In this document: positions 34,881-43,429 of the stretch, piece by piece
Position numbering within the stretch: position 1 is the first letter of the stretch
Layout: every line of letters begins with the position of its first letter
Assembly (NCBI GenBank): GCA_963843565.1
Contig: CAWJKY010000003.1
Span: 1,488,001-1,552,000, forward strand
Source of the DNA: DASZQY01 sp963843565
GTDB lineage: Bacteria; Pseudomonadota; Alphaproteobacteria; Rhizobiales; Kaistiaceae
Direction of reading: 5' to 3'
DNA: 64,000 nt
The notes under the pieces: model-generated
Databases searched by the model: none
Told to the model about the DNA's origin: nothing
Seen by the model: the letters and a program-made list of their open reading frames with translations, nothing else
Program-made: the position numbers and the translations under genes

Positions 34881-35612
34881 ATGCGCCTCGGCGAAGCCAC
34901 CACACCCGACGGACTGCGCCTCTACGCGATCGGCGACATCCACGGCTGCATCGGCATGCTCGCCGAGATGCACGACAAGATCGCCGCCGACCTCGCCGCC
35001 CGCCCGCCCGCCGACCACCGCATCATCCACATCGGCGACTATGGCGACCGCGGGCCCGATTCGGCCGGTGTCGTCACCAAGCTGGCGGCGCTGACGGCGA
35101 CCGACCCGCGGGTGCTGGCGCTGCGCGGCAATCACGACCAGATGCTGATCGACTTCCTTGCCAACCCGGATGCCAGCGCACCGATGCTGCTCGGCAACGG
35201 CGGCAAGGAGACGCTGCGCTCCTATGGCGTCAAGATGCGCGGCCAGAACTACGCCAGTCTCTCCAGCCAGCTCGCCGAGAAGCTGCCGGCCGCCGACCGC
35301 GCGTTCCTGACCGGCCTGCGGCTGACGGCGCGCTTCGGCGACTACCTGTTCGTCCACGCCGGCATCCGGCCCGGCGTGCCGCTCGCGGCACAGGCCGCCG
35401 CCGATCTCATCTGGATTCGCGAGCCGTTCCTGTTCGATCCGCGCGACCACGGCGTCGTGGTCGTCCACGGCCACACGCCGGCCAACCCGGCCGAGGTGAT
35501 GCCCAACCGCATCAACGTCGACACCGGCGCCGTCTACGGCGGCCCGCTGACGTGCGTGGTGCTGGAAGGCACCGACACTCGCTTCCTCGAAGTGGCGCCG
35601 GGCGTGCGATAG
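34881..35612 (+). CDS. Serine/threonine protein phosphatase-like metallophosphoesterase
   Basis: 243 residues with the full PPP metal set: GDIHGC (about 19-24), GDYGDRGPDS, GNHDQM, VHAGIRPG and VHGHTP. Related to the bis(5'-nucleosyl)tetraphosphatase/PrpA-like bacterial PPP enzymes. The start is 47 bases from the divergent amidotransferase gene. A terminator lies beyond its stop. Confidence 0.9.
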   Translation: MRLGEATTPDGLRLYAIGDIHGCIGMLAEMHDKIAADLAARPPADHRIIHIGDYGDRGPDSAGVVTKLAALTATDPRVLALRGNHDQMLIDFLANPDASAPMLLGNGGKETLRSYGVKMRGQNYASLSSQLAEKLPAADRAFLTGLRLTARFGDYLFVHAGIRPGVPLAAQAAADLIWIREPFLFDPRDHGVVVVHGHTPANPAEVMPNRINVDTGAVYGGPLTCVVLEGTDTRFLEVAPGVR

Positions 35613-35624
35613 GCTGCCCCAGGC

Positions 35625-35660
35625 AAGAAAAAGGCGCGGGACCTTTTTGGGTCCCGCGCC
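35625..35660 (-). terminator. Rho-independent terminator of the peroxiredoxin gene
   Basis: Perfect 11-base arms GGCGCGGGACC (35633-35643) and GGTCCCGCGCC (35650-35660) with a 6-base loop. On the minus strand the stem is followed by TTTTTC, so it serves the peroxiredoxin gene; on the plus strand the loop itself carries the T run, so it may also stop the phosphatase transcript less well. Confidence 0.85.
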
Positions 35661-35691
35661 AGTCGGTTCCACCCGAGGGGTCAGGAGGAAA

Positions 35692-36354
35692 TCAGGTCCG
35701 CGGCTGCGGCACGATGCGGATGTACGGCTTCGGCGTCTTCCAGCCGTTCGGGAACTTCTTCTTGGCGTCCTCGTCGGAGACCGAGCCGAGGATGATGACG
35801 TCGTCGCCGTCCTTCCAGTTTGCCGGGGTGGCCACCTTGTGGGTCGCGGTGAGCTGCATCGCGTCGATGACGCGCAGGATCTCGTCGAAGTTGCGGCCCG
35901 TCGTCATCGGGTAGGAAAGCGACAGGCGAATCTTCTTGTCGGGACCGATGACGTAGACCGTGCGCACCGTCTGGTTGTCGGCAGCGGTACGGCCCTGCGA
36001 CGAGTCGCCGGCGGCCGCCGGCAGCATGTCGTAGAGCTTCGAAACCTTCAGGTCGGGGTCGCCGATCATCGGGAAATCGACCGTTGCGCCGGTCACCGCG
36101 GCGATGTCCGGCTCCCACTTCAGGTGGCTGTCGACGGGATCGACGCTGAGGCCGATCACCTTGACGTTGCGCTTCTTGAAGTCGGGCGACAGCCGGGCGA
36201 CCGTGCCGAGTTCGGTGGTGCAGACCGGGGTGAAGTCTTTCGGGTGCGAGAACAGGACGCCCCACGAGTCGCCGAGCCACTCGTGGAACTTGATCGGCCC
36301 TCGCGTGGTGTCAGCCTCGAAATCGGGGGCGACATCGCCGATACGCAGGGACAT
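35692..36354 (-). CDS. 1-Cys peroxiredoxin (Prx6-like)
   Basis: 220 residues. Reduces peroxides through the single cysteine C45 in DFTPVCTTELG; no other cysteine is present in the protein, so it must be resolved by an outside thiol such as glutathione or ascorbate. Prx6-type features are HPKDFTPVCTTELG, GLSVDPVDSHLKWEPDI, and a long C-terminal dimerisation part (TPANWKDGDDVIILGSVSDEDAKKKFPNGW). gshA lies about 3 kb away. It ends in a strong terminator. Confidence 0.94.
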   Translation of the reverse strand: MSLRIGDVAPDFEADTTRGPIKFHEWLGDSWGVLFSHPKDFTPVCTTELGTVARLSPDFKKRNVKVIGLSVDPVDSHLKWEPDIAAVTGATVDFPMIGDPDLKVSKLYDMLPAAAGDSSQGRTAADNQTVRTVYVIGPDKKIRLSLSYPMTTGRNFDEILRVIDAMQLTATHKVATPANWKDGDDVIILGSVSDEDAKKKFPNGWKTPKPYIRIVPQPRT

Positions 36355-36503
36355 GGGGCTACTCCTTCTGATTTTTTCGTTCGGGCTGCATGTAAGGCGC
36401 CGCTCCCCACCCCATCAAGGATGGCTATTCGCCGCGCGGCAGCGAGGCAGGAACAGGCGTGCGCCGAAAACTGGCGCGGCGGATTCCTGTTCCGCCGGGC
36501 CCG

Positions 36504-37382
36504 TCAGGCCGCGGCGATGCGGACCGACAGATTGTCGAGGGAGGAGACGATGTGCTCGGCAAGCTTGTCGACGATCGCCGAGGGCAGCCGGTTCTGGGCG
36601 CGGATGATGCCGATCTCGCAGGTCGGCAGGCGCGGGAAGCCTTCCGCCTCGCCGAGCACGCGCATGCCGGGGCGGAGCGCCGATTCGGCGACCACGCTGA
36701 CCGCGAGGCCGGCAAGCACCGCCGCCGAGATCGCCGTCGAGTTGCCGCTGGTATAGAGCACCCGGTACTTGCGTCCGGCGACGGCGAGGCCTTCCAGGCC
36801 GGCGGTGCGCCACTGGCATGGCGGCTTGGCAAGCGCCAGAGGCAGCACCTCCTCTTCCTCGACCCGGTGCGACGCGGAAGCCACCCACAGCAGCGGCTCC
36901 TCGCGCACCACCTCGGCCGCCATTTCGCCGCACGCGGTGACGATGGCGAGGTCGACCTCGGCGCGGCGCGCCATGTCCATGAGGTTCGCGGAAGGTTCAC
37001 AGATCACTGTTACTTCGACGCGCGGATTGGAGCGGGCGAATCGCGCCAGCACTTCGGGCAGGAAACGGTCGGCATAGTCGTCCGGCGTGCCGAGGCGGAC
37101 CTTGCCGGCGAGCCCCTCCTCGTCGAAGGCGGAGAGCGTCTCGTCCGACAGGCGCACCATGCGGCGGGCGTAGCCGAGCAGGCGTTCGCCGTCCTCGGTC
37201 AGCTTCGAGGCGCGGCCGTCGCGGGCAAAGATCGGCTTGCCGATCTTTTCCTCGAGGCGCCGCATCTGCATGGAGACCGCCGACTGGGTCTTGTGGACCA
37301 CATCGGCGGCGCGGGTGAACGAGCCGGAGTCGGCGATCGCCACGAAGGTCCTGAGCTGGTCGAGATCGAGGGTTGGAGCCAT
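36504..37382 (-). CDS. LysR-family regulator, VtlR/LsrB-like by context
   Basis: 292 residues. N-terminal winged helix LDLDQLRTFVAIADSGSFTRAADVVHKTQSAVSMQMRRLEEKIG, then a LysR substrate domain. It is divergent from a DUF1127 gene 165 bases away. In Brucella and Agrobacterium the LysR regulator VtlR activates several small DUF1127 proteins and an AbcR sRNA, and LsrB is its Sinorhizobium counterpart, so a similar circuit is inferred. ATG 37382 (MAPTLDLD) is taken as start; an ATG 33 bases upstream is possible. Confidence 0.88.
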   Translation of the reverse strand: MAPTLDLDQLRTFVAIADSGSFTRAADVVHKTQSAVSMQMRRLEEKIGKPIFARDGRASKLTEDGERLLGYARRMVRLSDETLSAFDEEGLAGKVRLGTPDDYADRFLPEVLARFARSNPRVEVTVICEPSANLMDMARRAEVDLAIVTACGEMAAEVVREEPLLWVASASHRVEEEEVLPLALAKPPCQWRTAGLEGLAVAGRKYRVLYTSGNSTAISAAVLAGLAVSVVAESALRPGMRVLGEAEGFPRLPTCEIGIIRAQNRLPSAIVDKLAEHIVSSLDNLSVRIAAA

Positions 37383-37547
37383 TTTCGCGCCCTGGCGAAT
37401 GATCACTGAAACCAATGCACTGTATCAGAAACATTCGTTGGATCAATCAATCGTTCTCGCGCATGTTTCGGGTGTCTCAGGAGCTCGCCGGCTCTTAAGC
37501 CCGTCTTCGAAAGGCAGGCAAGACACCGACCGCGAAGGAACACGACC

Positions 37548-37841
37548 ATGACCACCACTGAAATCGGCACTCGGAGCCACCCCGTCGCAGCGCTGATCGA
37601 AGGCGGCGTCCGCCAGGTCGCCGCCCTGTGGACCGCTTTCCGCAACCGCCGCTCCGTCGCCCGGCTGCTCAGCTGGGACGAGCACATGCTGCGCGACATC
37701 GGCCTCACCCAGCACGATGTGCGCTCGGCGCTCGCCAGCCGGGTCAATGACGACCCGATGCGCCAGCTGGGCGCTTTCGCCCGCGAACGGCGCGCCGCCC
37801 AGCGCCTCACCCAGCGCGAGCGCCGCGCCCGTCTGGACTGA
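37548..37841 (+). CDS. DUF1127 (YjiS-like) small protein
   Basis: 97 residues. The DUF1127 core is RNRRSVARLLSWDEHMLRDIGLTQHDVRSAL (about 32-62), an arginine-rich helical motif that in Agrobacterium and other relatives can bind RNA or affect small-RNA turnover and phosphate or carbon metabolism. The basic C-terminal part (RERRAAQRLTQRERRARLD) fits RNA binding. Likely controlled by the divergent LysR gene. A clear terminator follows 55 bases later. Confidence 0.85.
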   Translation: MTTTEIGTRSHPVAALIEGGVRQVAALWTAFRNRRSVARLLSWDEHMLRDIGLTQHDVRSALASRVNDDPMRQLGAFARERRAAQRLTQRERRARLD

Positions 37842-37896
37842 GCCGAATCATTTCGCAATCCGGAGGTGCCTGGTCCCCTGGGCGCGTCCGACAGCC

Positions 37897-37925
37897 TGGC
37901 CTGCCCCTCGGGGCAGGCCATTTTT
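37897..37925 (+). terminator. Rho-independent terminator after the DUF1127 gene
   Basis: Arms TGGCCTGCCCC (37897-37907) and GGGGCAGGCCA (37910-37920), very tight loop, then TTTTT (37921-37925). Confidence 0.88.
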
Positions 37926-37938
37926 CGTTGGGTCGGAA

Positions 37939-38150
37939 CTAGCAGCCGCTGTTGTCAACTGAACCGTCGCTCATCGTCGTATTGCAGAAGACTGCCCCAC
38001 GTCGACGATCTGAGTTCCGAGCAGCGACGCGCCCGTCATGTTGGCATTCGTCAGATCCGCGCTGGTCAGGTTCACGTTGTAGAGCCTGGCGTTCGTCAGA
38101 TCGTTGAAGTCCCCTTGGGTGAGGCAGATTGGTTCTTGGTCTTCACGCAA
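37939..38150 (-). pseudogene. Frameshifted remnant of a pentapeptide-repeat protein
   Basis: On the minus strand one frame (about 38117 down to 37990) reads FNDLTNARLYNVNLTSADL then TNANMTGASLLGTQI, about seven A(D/N)Lxx-type pentapeptides forming a right-handed beta-helix. The typical C-terminal cap of this family, FCNTTMSDGSVDNSGC, follows in a different frame and ends at the TAG 37939-37941; the repeat frame itself stops early at 37971-37973. No ATG starts the repeat frame (TTG 38150 is the only candidate). I read this as a decayed gene with a lost 5' end and a frameshift around 37985-38000. Confidence 0.7.
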
Positions 38151-38215
38151 ATATCGGCAATCGGCGGCGGCGCGAGCGCCGCCGCGTTTCTCCGGCGATG
38201 ATTTACTGGAGTGAG

Positions 38216-38662
38216 TTAGCGGCGCGATCGCAGCTGCAGTTCACGCGCCCCGGCGGCTCCAAACGCCGGCTGGTCCGCGGGGACGACCAGGACCGGCATT
38301 TCGCGCGCCGCCGTGTCGGCGGACGCCTGGCCCGAAGCGACCGCAACGACCGATTGGTCGCCGGACAATTCCCGCGACACGGTGGCTCCGGAGGCCGGCC
38401 GATCCGACGCAACGCCGACGGCCATCAGGTGCCCCGGCAATTCGCGCGCCGTCGTGGCTCCGGATGCCGCCTGATCGGAAGCGACGAGATCGTGCAGCAG
38501 TTCGCGCGCCGCGCCCGCCTGCGACTGAACGGCGGCGCTCATTCCAACCGCCGCCTGCTCCATCGAGGTGGACAGGGCGTCCGTCGCGAAGGCCGGCGGG
38601 ACCAGCAAGGCGGAGGCTGCGAGCCCGAGGGCGAATGAAGAAGAAAGGATGATTCCAGACAT
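38216..38662 (-). CDS. Secreted protein with about 20-24-residue repeats
   Basis: 148 residues from ATG 38662, which has AGGAGAA at the right distance. Signal peptide IILSSSFALGLAASALLVPP with cleavage after AFA near residue 27. From residue 52 on, a unit recurs starting (A/S)RE(L/M) at 52, 72, 96, 119 and 139, each followed by a hydrophobic patch and an ASDQxASGAT-like turn. No family recognised. Rich in Ala/Ser/Val and without cysteine, it could be a surface or periplasmic repeat protein. Its gene directly precedes the pentapeptide remnant on the same strand. Confidence 0.6.
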   Translation of the reverse strand: MSGIILSSSFALGLAASALLVPPAFATDALSTSMEQAAVGMSAAVQSQAGAARELLHDLVASDQAASGATTARELPGHLMAVGVASDRPASGATVSRELSGDQSVVAVASGQASADTAAREMPVLVVPADQPAFGAAGARELQLRSRR

Positions 38663-39001
38663 TTCAGGTTCTCCTGTGCGTGGCAAAGACCGCGCCTACG
38701 AAAGTCGATTGGACGCGTCTCACGCGGATAGAACTGGGGATACAGGATGTTTGGTTCGGGCGAGGCCGAGATATTCTTTCAGCGCAGCGCCCGAGTGCCG
38801 CTGGGCATCTTCAGAATATGGAGTCGAACGGCCGCTAAACCTATTCTTTTCTTTCGATCTGGCGGAAAACGGCCGGAATTTCGAGAGAATTACAGGGTCG
38901 GGCGGGATTTTGCGGTCCAAAGATCGCGCCCGTGCTCACTAGACGCACATCCGAAAGGTGCCATGGGTTCGGTGGCGCGACGCGCCTTGGGGGCGCGCCG
39001 C
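38663..39001. other. Intergenic region without recognised gene
   Basis: 339 bases between the secreted repeat protein (start, minus strand) and the gshA stop. It is less GC-rich than its surroundings (about 38730-38920 holds TTTCAG, TTCTTTTCTTTCG and similar tracts). It should contain the promoter of the repeat-protein gene. Near 38970-39000 runs of GGCGCG-type palindromes may act as the gshA 3' end. I saw no coding pattern. Confidence 0.5.
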
Positions 39002-40372
39002 CTAGTAGGCGTGCTCGACGAAGATCCGGTCGATGTCGCCGTGCCAGGTGGTCTCGTATTCGTCGAGCAGGCGATCGGCGGGCGTCTTGCCGGTGGCGAC
39101 GATGGCGTCGAGCGAGGTCAGGAAGATGGTCTCGTCCATGCCCTCGCCGTTGAGGTGGCCGCGCCGGGCGAGACCGCCGCGGGCGAGGTCGATGAGTTCG
39201 CTGGCGATCTCGCGGACCGTGCGGTTGCGGAAGGGCGTTTCGAGCGCCGTCAGCGGCACCGACTGGCGCAGCGTCTCGCACTCCTCGGTCGTCCAGTCGC
39301 GGACGATCTCCCACGCCGCATCGAGCGCGACGGGATCGTAGAGCAACCCGACCCAGAACGCCGGCACCGCGCAGATGCGGTTCGAGGGTCCGCCGTCGGC
39401 GCCGCGCATCTCGAGATAGGTCTTCAACCGCACTTCCGGGAACAGCGTCGAAAGATGGTTGTTCCAGTCGGACATGGTCGCCTTCTCGCCGGGAAGCGCG
39501 GCGAGCGTGCCGTCGAGCAGATCGCGGAAGGAGGCGCCGGCGACGTCGTGATAGGTGTCACCGCGCTTGACGAAATACATCGGCACGTCGAGCGCCCAGT
39601 CGACGTAGCGCTCGAAGCCGAAGCCGTCCTCGAAGGCGAAGGGCAGCATGCCGGTACGATTGGGGTCGGTGTCGAGCCACACCTCGGAGCGATATGACTG
39701 GAAGCCGTTGGGCTTGCCCTCGGTGAAGGGCGAATTGGAGAAGAGCGCCGTCGCGATCGGCTGCAGCGCCAGGCCGACGCGCATCTTCATCACCATGTCG
39801 GGCTCGTCGGAGAAGTCGAGGTTCGCCTGGATGGTGCAGGTGCGGAACATCATGTCGAGGCCCTTGCCGCCGACCTTGGGCATGTAGTTGGCCATGATCT
39901 GGTAGCGCGACTTGGGCATGACCGGCGTCTCTTTCCGCGTCCACTTGGGCGAGAAGCCGGCGCCGAGGAAGCCGATGCCGAGCGGCGTGGCGCACTCCAG
40001 CACCTGGGCGAGATGGGCGTTCACCTCGCGGCAGGTCTGGTGGATGGTGACCAGCGGCGCGCCCGACAGCTCGAACTGGCCGCCGGGTTCCAGCGAGATC
40101 GCCCCCTGCCCGGTTGGGTCGGTCAGGCCGATGACGCGGCCGCCATCCATGATCGGGTGCCAGCCGAGCAGCCCTTCCATGGCCTCCAGCAGGCGGCGGA
40201 TGCCGCGCTCGCCCTCGTAGGGCACCGGCCCGTGACCCTGGAGGTAGAAGCCGAATTTCTCGTGCTCGGTGCCGACCTTCCAGTCGGCGCGCGGCTTGGC
40301 GCCGCGCGACAGCGTCTCGATGAGATCGGCGCGCGATTCAATCGGCGTCGAATCGGAGACGTCGCGGGCCAT
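39002..40372 (-). CDS. gshA: Glutamate-cysteine ligase (plant/alphaproteobacterial type)
   Basis: First step of glutathione synthesis: glutamate + cysteine + ATP. 456 residues, GCS2-like family shared by plants and Alpha- and Gammaproteobacteria such as Agrobacterium. Visible are KVGTEHEKFGFY (metal and glutamate site), SLEPGGQFELSG, TCTIQANLDFSDEPDMVMKMRVGLALQPIATALFSNSPF, and the C-terminal KTYLEMRGADGGP. The gene stands alone; gshB is not in the window. Confidence 0.95.
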   Translation of the reverse strand: MARDVSDSTPIESRADLIETLSRGAKPRADWKVGTEHEKFGFYLQGHGPVPYEGERGIRRLLEAMEGLLGWHPIMDGGRVIGLTDPTGQGAISLEPGGQFELSGAPLVTIHQTCREVNAHLAQVLECATPLGIGFLGAGFSPKWTRKETPVMPKSRYQIMANYMPKVGGKGLDMMFRTCTIQANLDFSDEPDMVMKMRVGLALQPIATALFSNSPFTEGKPNGFQSYRSEVWLDTDPNRTGMLPFAFEDGFGFERYVDWALDVPMYFVKRGDTYHDVAGASFRDLLDGTLAALPGEKATMSDWNNHLSTLFPEVRLKTYLEMRGADGGPSNRICAVPAFWVGLLYDPVALDAAWEIVRDWTTEECETLRQSVPLTALETPFRNRTVREIASELIDLARGGLARRGHLNGEGMDETIFLTSLDAIVATGKTPADRLLDEYETTWHGDIDRIFVEHAY

Positions 40373-40464
40373 TCAGCGGACTTTCCGAGGGAAACGGGGG
40401 GCGACCATAACGGGCGGCTTCGGCCGGAGCAATCGGGCGGGACGTCGGCCCTATGTGGGGCGCG

Positions 40465-41211
40465 CTAGCGGTTCCGCCAGTCCCCGAGCACCGCCTGGAC
40501 GAGCGCCAGGGCGGCGACCGCGGCGGTATCGGCCCGCAGAATCCGGGGCCCGAGGGGGATGGCGGTGACGAACGGCTTTTCCAGCAACATGGCGCGTTCG
40601 GCCTCGGAGAAGCCGCCTTCCGGGCCAACCAGCACGGCCACCGGCGCCCGCGGCAGGGCCGAGAGGATCGCCACCGGGTTGGCGCCCCGTTCACCCTCGT
40701 CGCAGAACACGATCCGCCGGCTCTGGTCCCACGCCGCGATCAGGTCGCCAAGCGCGATTGGCTCGTCGATGTCGGGAATGGTGAGGATGCCGCACTGCTC
40801 CGCCGCCTCGACGGCGTTGGCGCCCATGCGGTCGCGGTTCACCTTGTGGACCTGGGTGTGCTGGGTGAGCACCGGCGACAGGCGGCCGGCGCCAAGCTCC
40901 ACCGCCTTCTGGACCATGTAGTCGAGGCGCCCCTGTTTCAGCGGCGCGAACAGGTAGCGCAGGCCCGGGTGCTCGGGCTGCGGGTGGGTCTGGCGCTCGA
41001 CGATCAGCCGGTGGTCGCGCTCCTCCTCGTCGGAGGACAACTGCGTCTTCCATTCGCCGTCGGTGCCGTTGAAGACCAGCACCGGGTCCTCGTTGCGCAG
41101 GCGCAGCACGTTCACCAGGTAGTGCACCTGGCCGCGGTCGAGCTCGACCATGGCGCCTGCCGAAAGCTCGGCGCGCACGAACAGGCGGGGGGCGGCATGG
41201 CCGGATGACAT
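40465..41211 (-). CDS. rsmE: 16S rRNA (uracil-1498-N3)-methyltransferase
   Basis: 248 residues of the SPOUT (RsmE) family. N-terminal PUA-like barrel (residues 1-75: RLFVRAELSAGAMVELDRGQVHYLVNVLRLRNED), then the trefoil-knot SAM site: LVGPEGGFSEAERAML and PLGPRILRADTAAVAAL near the end. ATG 41211 (MSSGHAAPRLFVR) is chosen; the longer frame upstream has no homology. Its start faces xseA. Confidence 0.95.
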   Translation of the reverse strand: MSSGHAAPRLFVRAELSAGAMVELDRGQVHYLVNVLRLRNEDPVLVFNGTDGEWKTQLSSDEEERDHRLIVERQTHPQPEHPGLRYLFAPLKQGRLDYMVQKAVELGAGRLSPVLTQHTQVHKVNRDRMGANAVEAAEQCGILTIPDIDEPIALGDLIAAWDQSRRIVFCDEGERGANPVAILSALPRAPVAVLVGPEGGFSEAERAMLLEKPFVTAIPLGPRILRADTAAVAALALVQAVLGDWRNR

Positions 41212-41396
41212 GGGGGCACGCGATAGGACGATCGGAAGGCGGGGGCAAGCTACAATGTTGCGCTGCACCCTCACTTTGACTTGGCCCAATTCGAAGTCGC
41301 CACCACCCCCGGAAGAAGGCGCATTTCGTGGGCAGCCCGGCCGGCGTTGCATACGTCGACCTTGACCCCAGGCCGGCGCCGGGTCACCTCTCACCC

Positions 41397-42797
41397 ATGC
41401 CGGACGCCACCAACGCCAGCGAATACACCGTTTCGGAAATCTCGGCGCACCTCAAGAAGACCGTCGAGGACGCCTATGGCTACGTGCGGGTGCGCGGCGA
41501 AATCTCCGGTTTTCGCGGCCCCCATGCCTCCGGCCACAGCTACTTCTCCCTGAAGGACGAGCGCGCCCGGCTGGAAGCGGTGGTGTGGCGCATGACGCTG
41601 CCGAAGTTGAAGTTCAGGCCGGAGGAAGGCGTCGAGGTGATCGCCACCGGGCGACTCACCACGTTCGCCGGCCAGTCGAAATATCAGCTGGTCGTCGACG
41701 CGCTGGAGCCGGCCGGGGTCGGCGCGCTGATGGCGCTCCTGGAAGCGCGCCGCAAGGCGCTCGCCGCGGAGGGCCTGTTCGCCGAATCGCGCAAGCGGCC
41801 CCTGCCCTACCTGCCGCGCGTCATCGGCGTGGTTACCTCGCCGACCGGGGCGGTGATCCGCGACATCCTGCACCGGCTCGGCGACCGCTTCCCGACGCGG
41901 GTGATCGTGTGGCCGGTGCGCGTCCAGGGCGAGACGTCCGCCGCAGAAGTCGCCGCGGCGATCGCCGGCTTCAATGCGATCGCCCCGGGCGGCGCGATCC
42001 CGCGCCCTGACCTCCTGATCGTGGCGCGCGGCGGCGGCAGCCTCGAGGACCTGTGGGGCTTCAACGAGGAAATCGTGGTGCGTGCCGCGGCTGAATCGAA
42101 GATCCCGCTGATCTCCGCGGTCGGCCACGAGACCGATTTCACGCTGATCGACATGGCCGCCGACAAGCGCGCCCCGACGCCGAGCGCGGCGGCCGAGATG
42201 GCGGTGCCGGTGCGCTCCGAACTGGTCGCAGCGGTCGACCAACTGGGCGGGCGGATCGGCGCGGCGCTCTTCCGCTTCATCGAGACGCGCAACACCGAGC
42301 TGCGCTCGGCCGCGCGAGCGTTGCCGCGACCCGACGATCTCCTCGCCCTGCCGCGGCGCGCCTTCGATGAATCCGCCGGGCGGCTGACGCTGGCGCTGCG
42401 CGCCAACGCGGTCGCCCACCATCGCCAGTTCGATGCGGTCGCGGCGCGCCTGTCGATCGCCGGTCTCGAACGCGCCGTGGAGCGCGCCGGCGAGCGCCTC
42501 AAGGTCTTCGCCGAGCGCCAGCGCCTGTTCTTCCAGCGCCAGCTGACCCAGCGGCGAACGCGCCTCAATCAGCTCGCCAGCCTGCTCGATGTCGTCTCCT
42601 ACCGCAGCGTTCTGGCGCGCGGCTTCGCACTGGTTGCCGCCGACGGCGCGCCGGTGCGCTCGGCAGCCGCCGTGCCCCATGGCAAGGCGCTCGACATCGA
42701 GTTTCACGATGGCCACGTCACCGCGGTATCGGGCGGCCCCGCCCCGCCGAAGAAACGCAAGCGCGACGACCCGGACGCGCAGGGAAGCTTGCTCTAG
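41397..42797 (+). CDS. xseA: Exonuclease VII large subunit
   Basis: 466 residues. N-terminal OB-fold (SEYTVSEISAHLKKTVEDAYGYVRVRGEISG), catalytic core with VIGVVTSPTGAVIRDILHRL, PDLLIVARGGGSLEDLWGFNEE and ISAVGHETDFTLIDMAADKRAPTPSAAAE, then long helices (RAVERAGERLKVFAERQRLFFQRQLTQRRTRL) and the C-terminal SYRSVLARGFALV motif. It makes ExoVII with the small subunit XseB, whose gene is not adjacent. ATG 41397 opens the homologous part. Confidence 0.96.
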   Translation: MPDATNASEYTVSEISAHLKKTVEDAYGYVRVRGEISGFRGPHASGHSYFSLKDERARLEAVVWRMTLPKLKFRPEEGVEVIATGRLTTFAGQSKYQLVVDALEPAGVGALMALLEARRKALAAEGLFAESRKRPLPYLPRVIGVVTSPTGAVIRDILHRLGDRFPTRVIVWPVRVQGETSAAEVAAAIAGFNAIAPGGAIPRPDLLIVARGGGSLEDLWGFNEEIVVRAAAESKIPLISAVGHETDFTLIDMAADKRAPTPSAAAEMAVPVRSELVAAVDQLGGRIGAALFRFIETRNTELRSAARALPRPDDLLALPRRAFDESAGRLTLALRANAVAHHRQFDAVAARLSIAGLERAVERAGERLKVFAERQRLFFQRQLTQRRTRLNQLASLLDVVSYRSVLARGFALVAADGAPVRSAAAVPHGKALDIEFHDGHVTAVSGGPAPPKKRKRDDPDAQGSLL

Positions 42798-42821
42798 GGC
42801 GGCCCGCGGGCCTCCGTCAGG

Positions 42822-43109
42822 CTACGCCGCGTCGGCCGGCGTCACGCGTCGCGCGATCTCCGCACCCTTGTCGCGCTCGACGACGGCAATTTCGTATTGC
42901 CCCTGAAGATCGAGCCAGAACTGCCCACCGTTACCGAAGTACCGTCCCAACCGGACAGCCGTGTCGGCGCTGATTGCCCGACGGCTGTTGAGGATGTCGA
43001 CGATCCGCCCGGAGGGGACTCCCAGCTCCAGGGCGAGCCGGTTCGCACTGAGGTTGCGGGCGGCGAGCTCCCGCTTGAGAAGCCGGCCGGGATGGGAGAC
43101 GGGAGTCAT
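42822..43109 (-). CDS. higA: Antitoxin HigA
   Basis: 95-residue HTH (VapI/HigA family) antitoxin: HPGRLLKRELAARNLSANRLALELGVPSGRIVDILNSRRAISADTAVRLGRYFGNGGQFWLDLQ, the typical HigA core. Encoded 3 bases after the toxin higB in the higB-higA order that distinguishes this system. It presumably binds and neutralises HigB and represses the operon through the palindrome upstream of higB. Confidence 0.93.
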   Translation of the reverse strand: MTPVSHPGRLLKRELAARNLSANRLALELGVPSGRIVDILNSRRAISADTAVRLGRYFGNGGQFWLDLQGQYEIAVVERDKGAEIARRVTPADAA

Positions 43110-43112
43110 GGT

Positions 43113-43400
43113 CTATCCCTTGTGGTAGTCGACGATCTCGACATCAATTGCGTCGCCTTTTCGAAACTCGAAACAGATGCGCCAACGGGCGTTGACCGTC
43201 ATCGCCCATTGTTGCCGGCGCGCGCCCTTCAATCTGTGCAGCCCGATGCTCTTGAGCGGACTCAGGTCGCTCAGCAACTTGGCCGCGTTCAGCGCCAACA
43301 ACAGGTCCACCGCAGCGTCGAAATCGAGGCCGCGAAACTGATTCGGGCGCTGGCCGTCCCAGACTTTGCGGCTCGCTGAATTCCGCCACGAGCGGATCAT
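43113..43400 (-). CDS. higB: Toxin HigB (RelE-like mRNA interferase)
   Basis: 95 residues from ATG 43400 (MIRSWRNSASRKVWDG). Ribosome-dependent mRNA endonuclease family; family segments are the DLSPLKSIGLHRLKGARRQQWAMTVNARWRICFEFRKGDAIDVEIVDYHKG tail. A longer upstream frame has no homology and would run through the operator, so the short start is taken. First gene of higBA. Confidence 0.93.
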   Translation of the reverse strand: MIRSWRNSASRKVWDGQRPNQFRGLDFDAAVDLLLALNAAKLLSDLSPLKSIGLHRLKGARRQQWAMTVNARWRICFEFRKGDAIDVEIVDYHKG

Positions 43401-43405
43401 GGCAA

Positions 43406-43429
43406 ATACGTACAACGTATGGCGTACAA
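43406..43429. promoter_or_regulatory. Palindromic operator upstream of higBA
   Basis: A perfect palindrome, ATACGT-ACA-ACGTAT (43406-43420), lies 5 bases upstream of the higB start. A direct repeat CGTACAA at 43409-43415 and 43423-43429 overlaps it. Position and symmetry fit HigA autorepression; the binding itself is inferred. Confidence 0.6.

Noticed and set aside
38747..39697. 316-codon plus-strand frame over the gshA 3' half
   Set aside because: Antisense of gshA; no start signal or domain.
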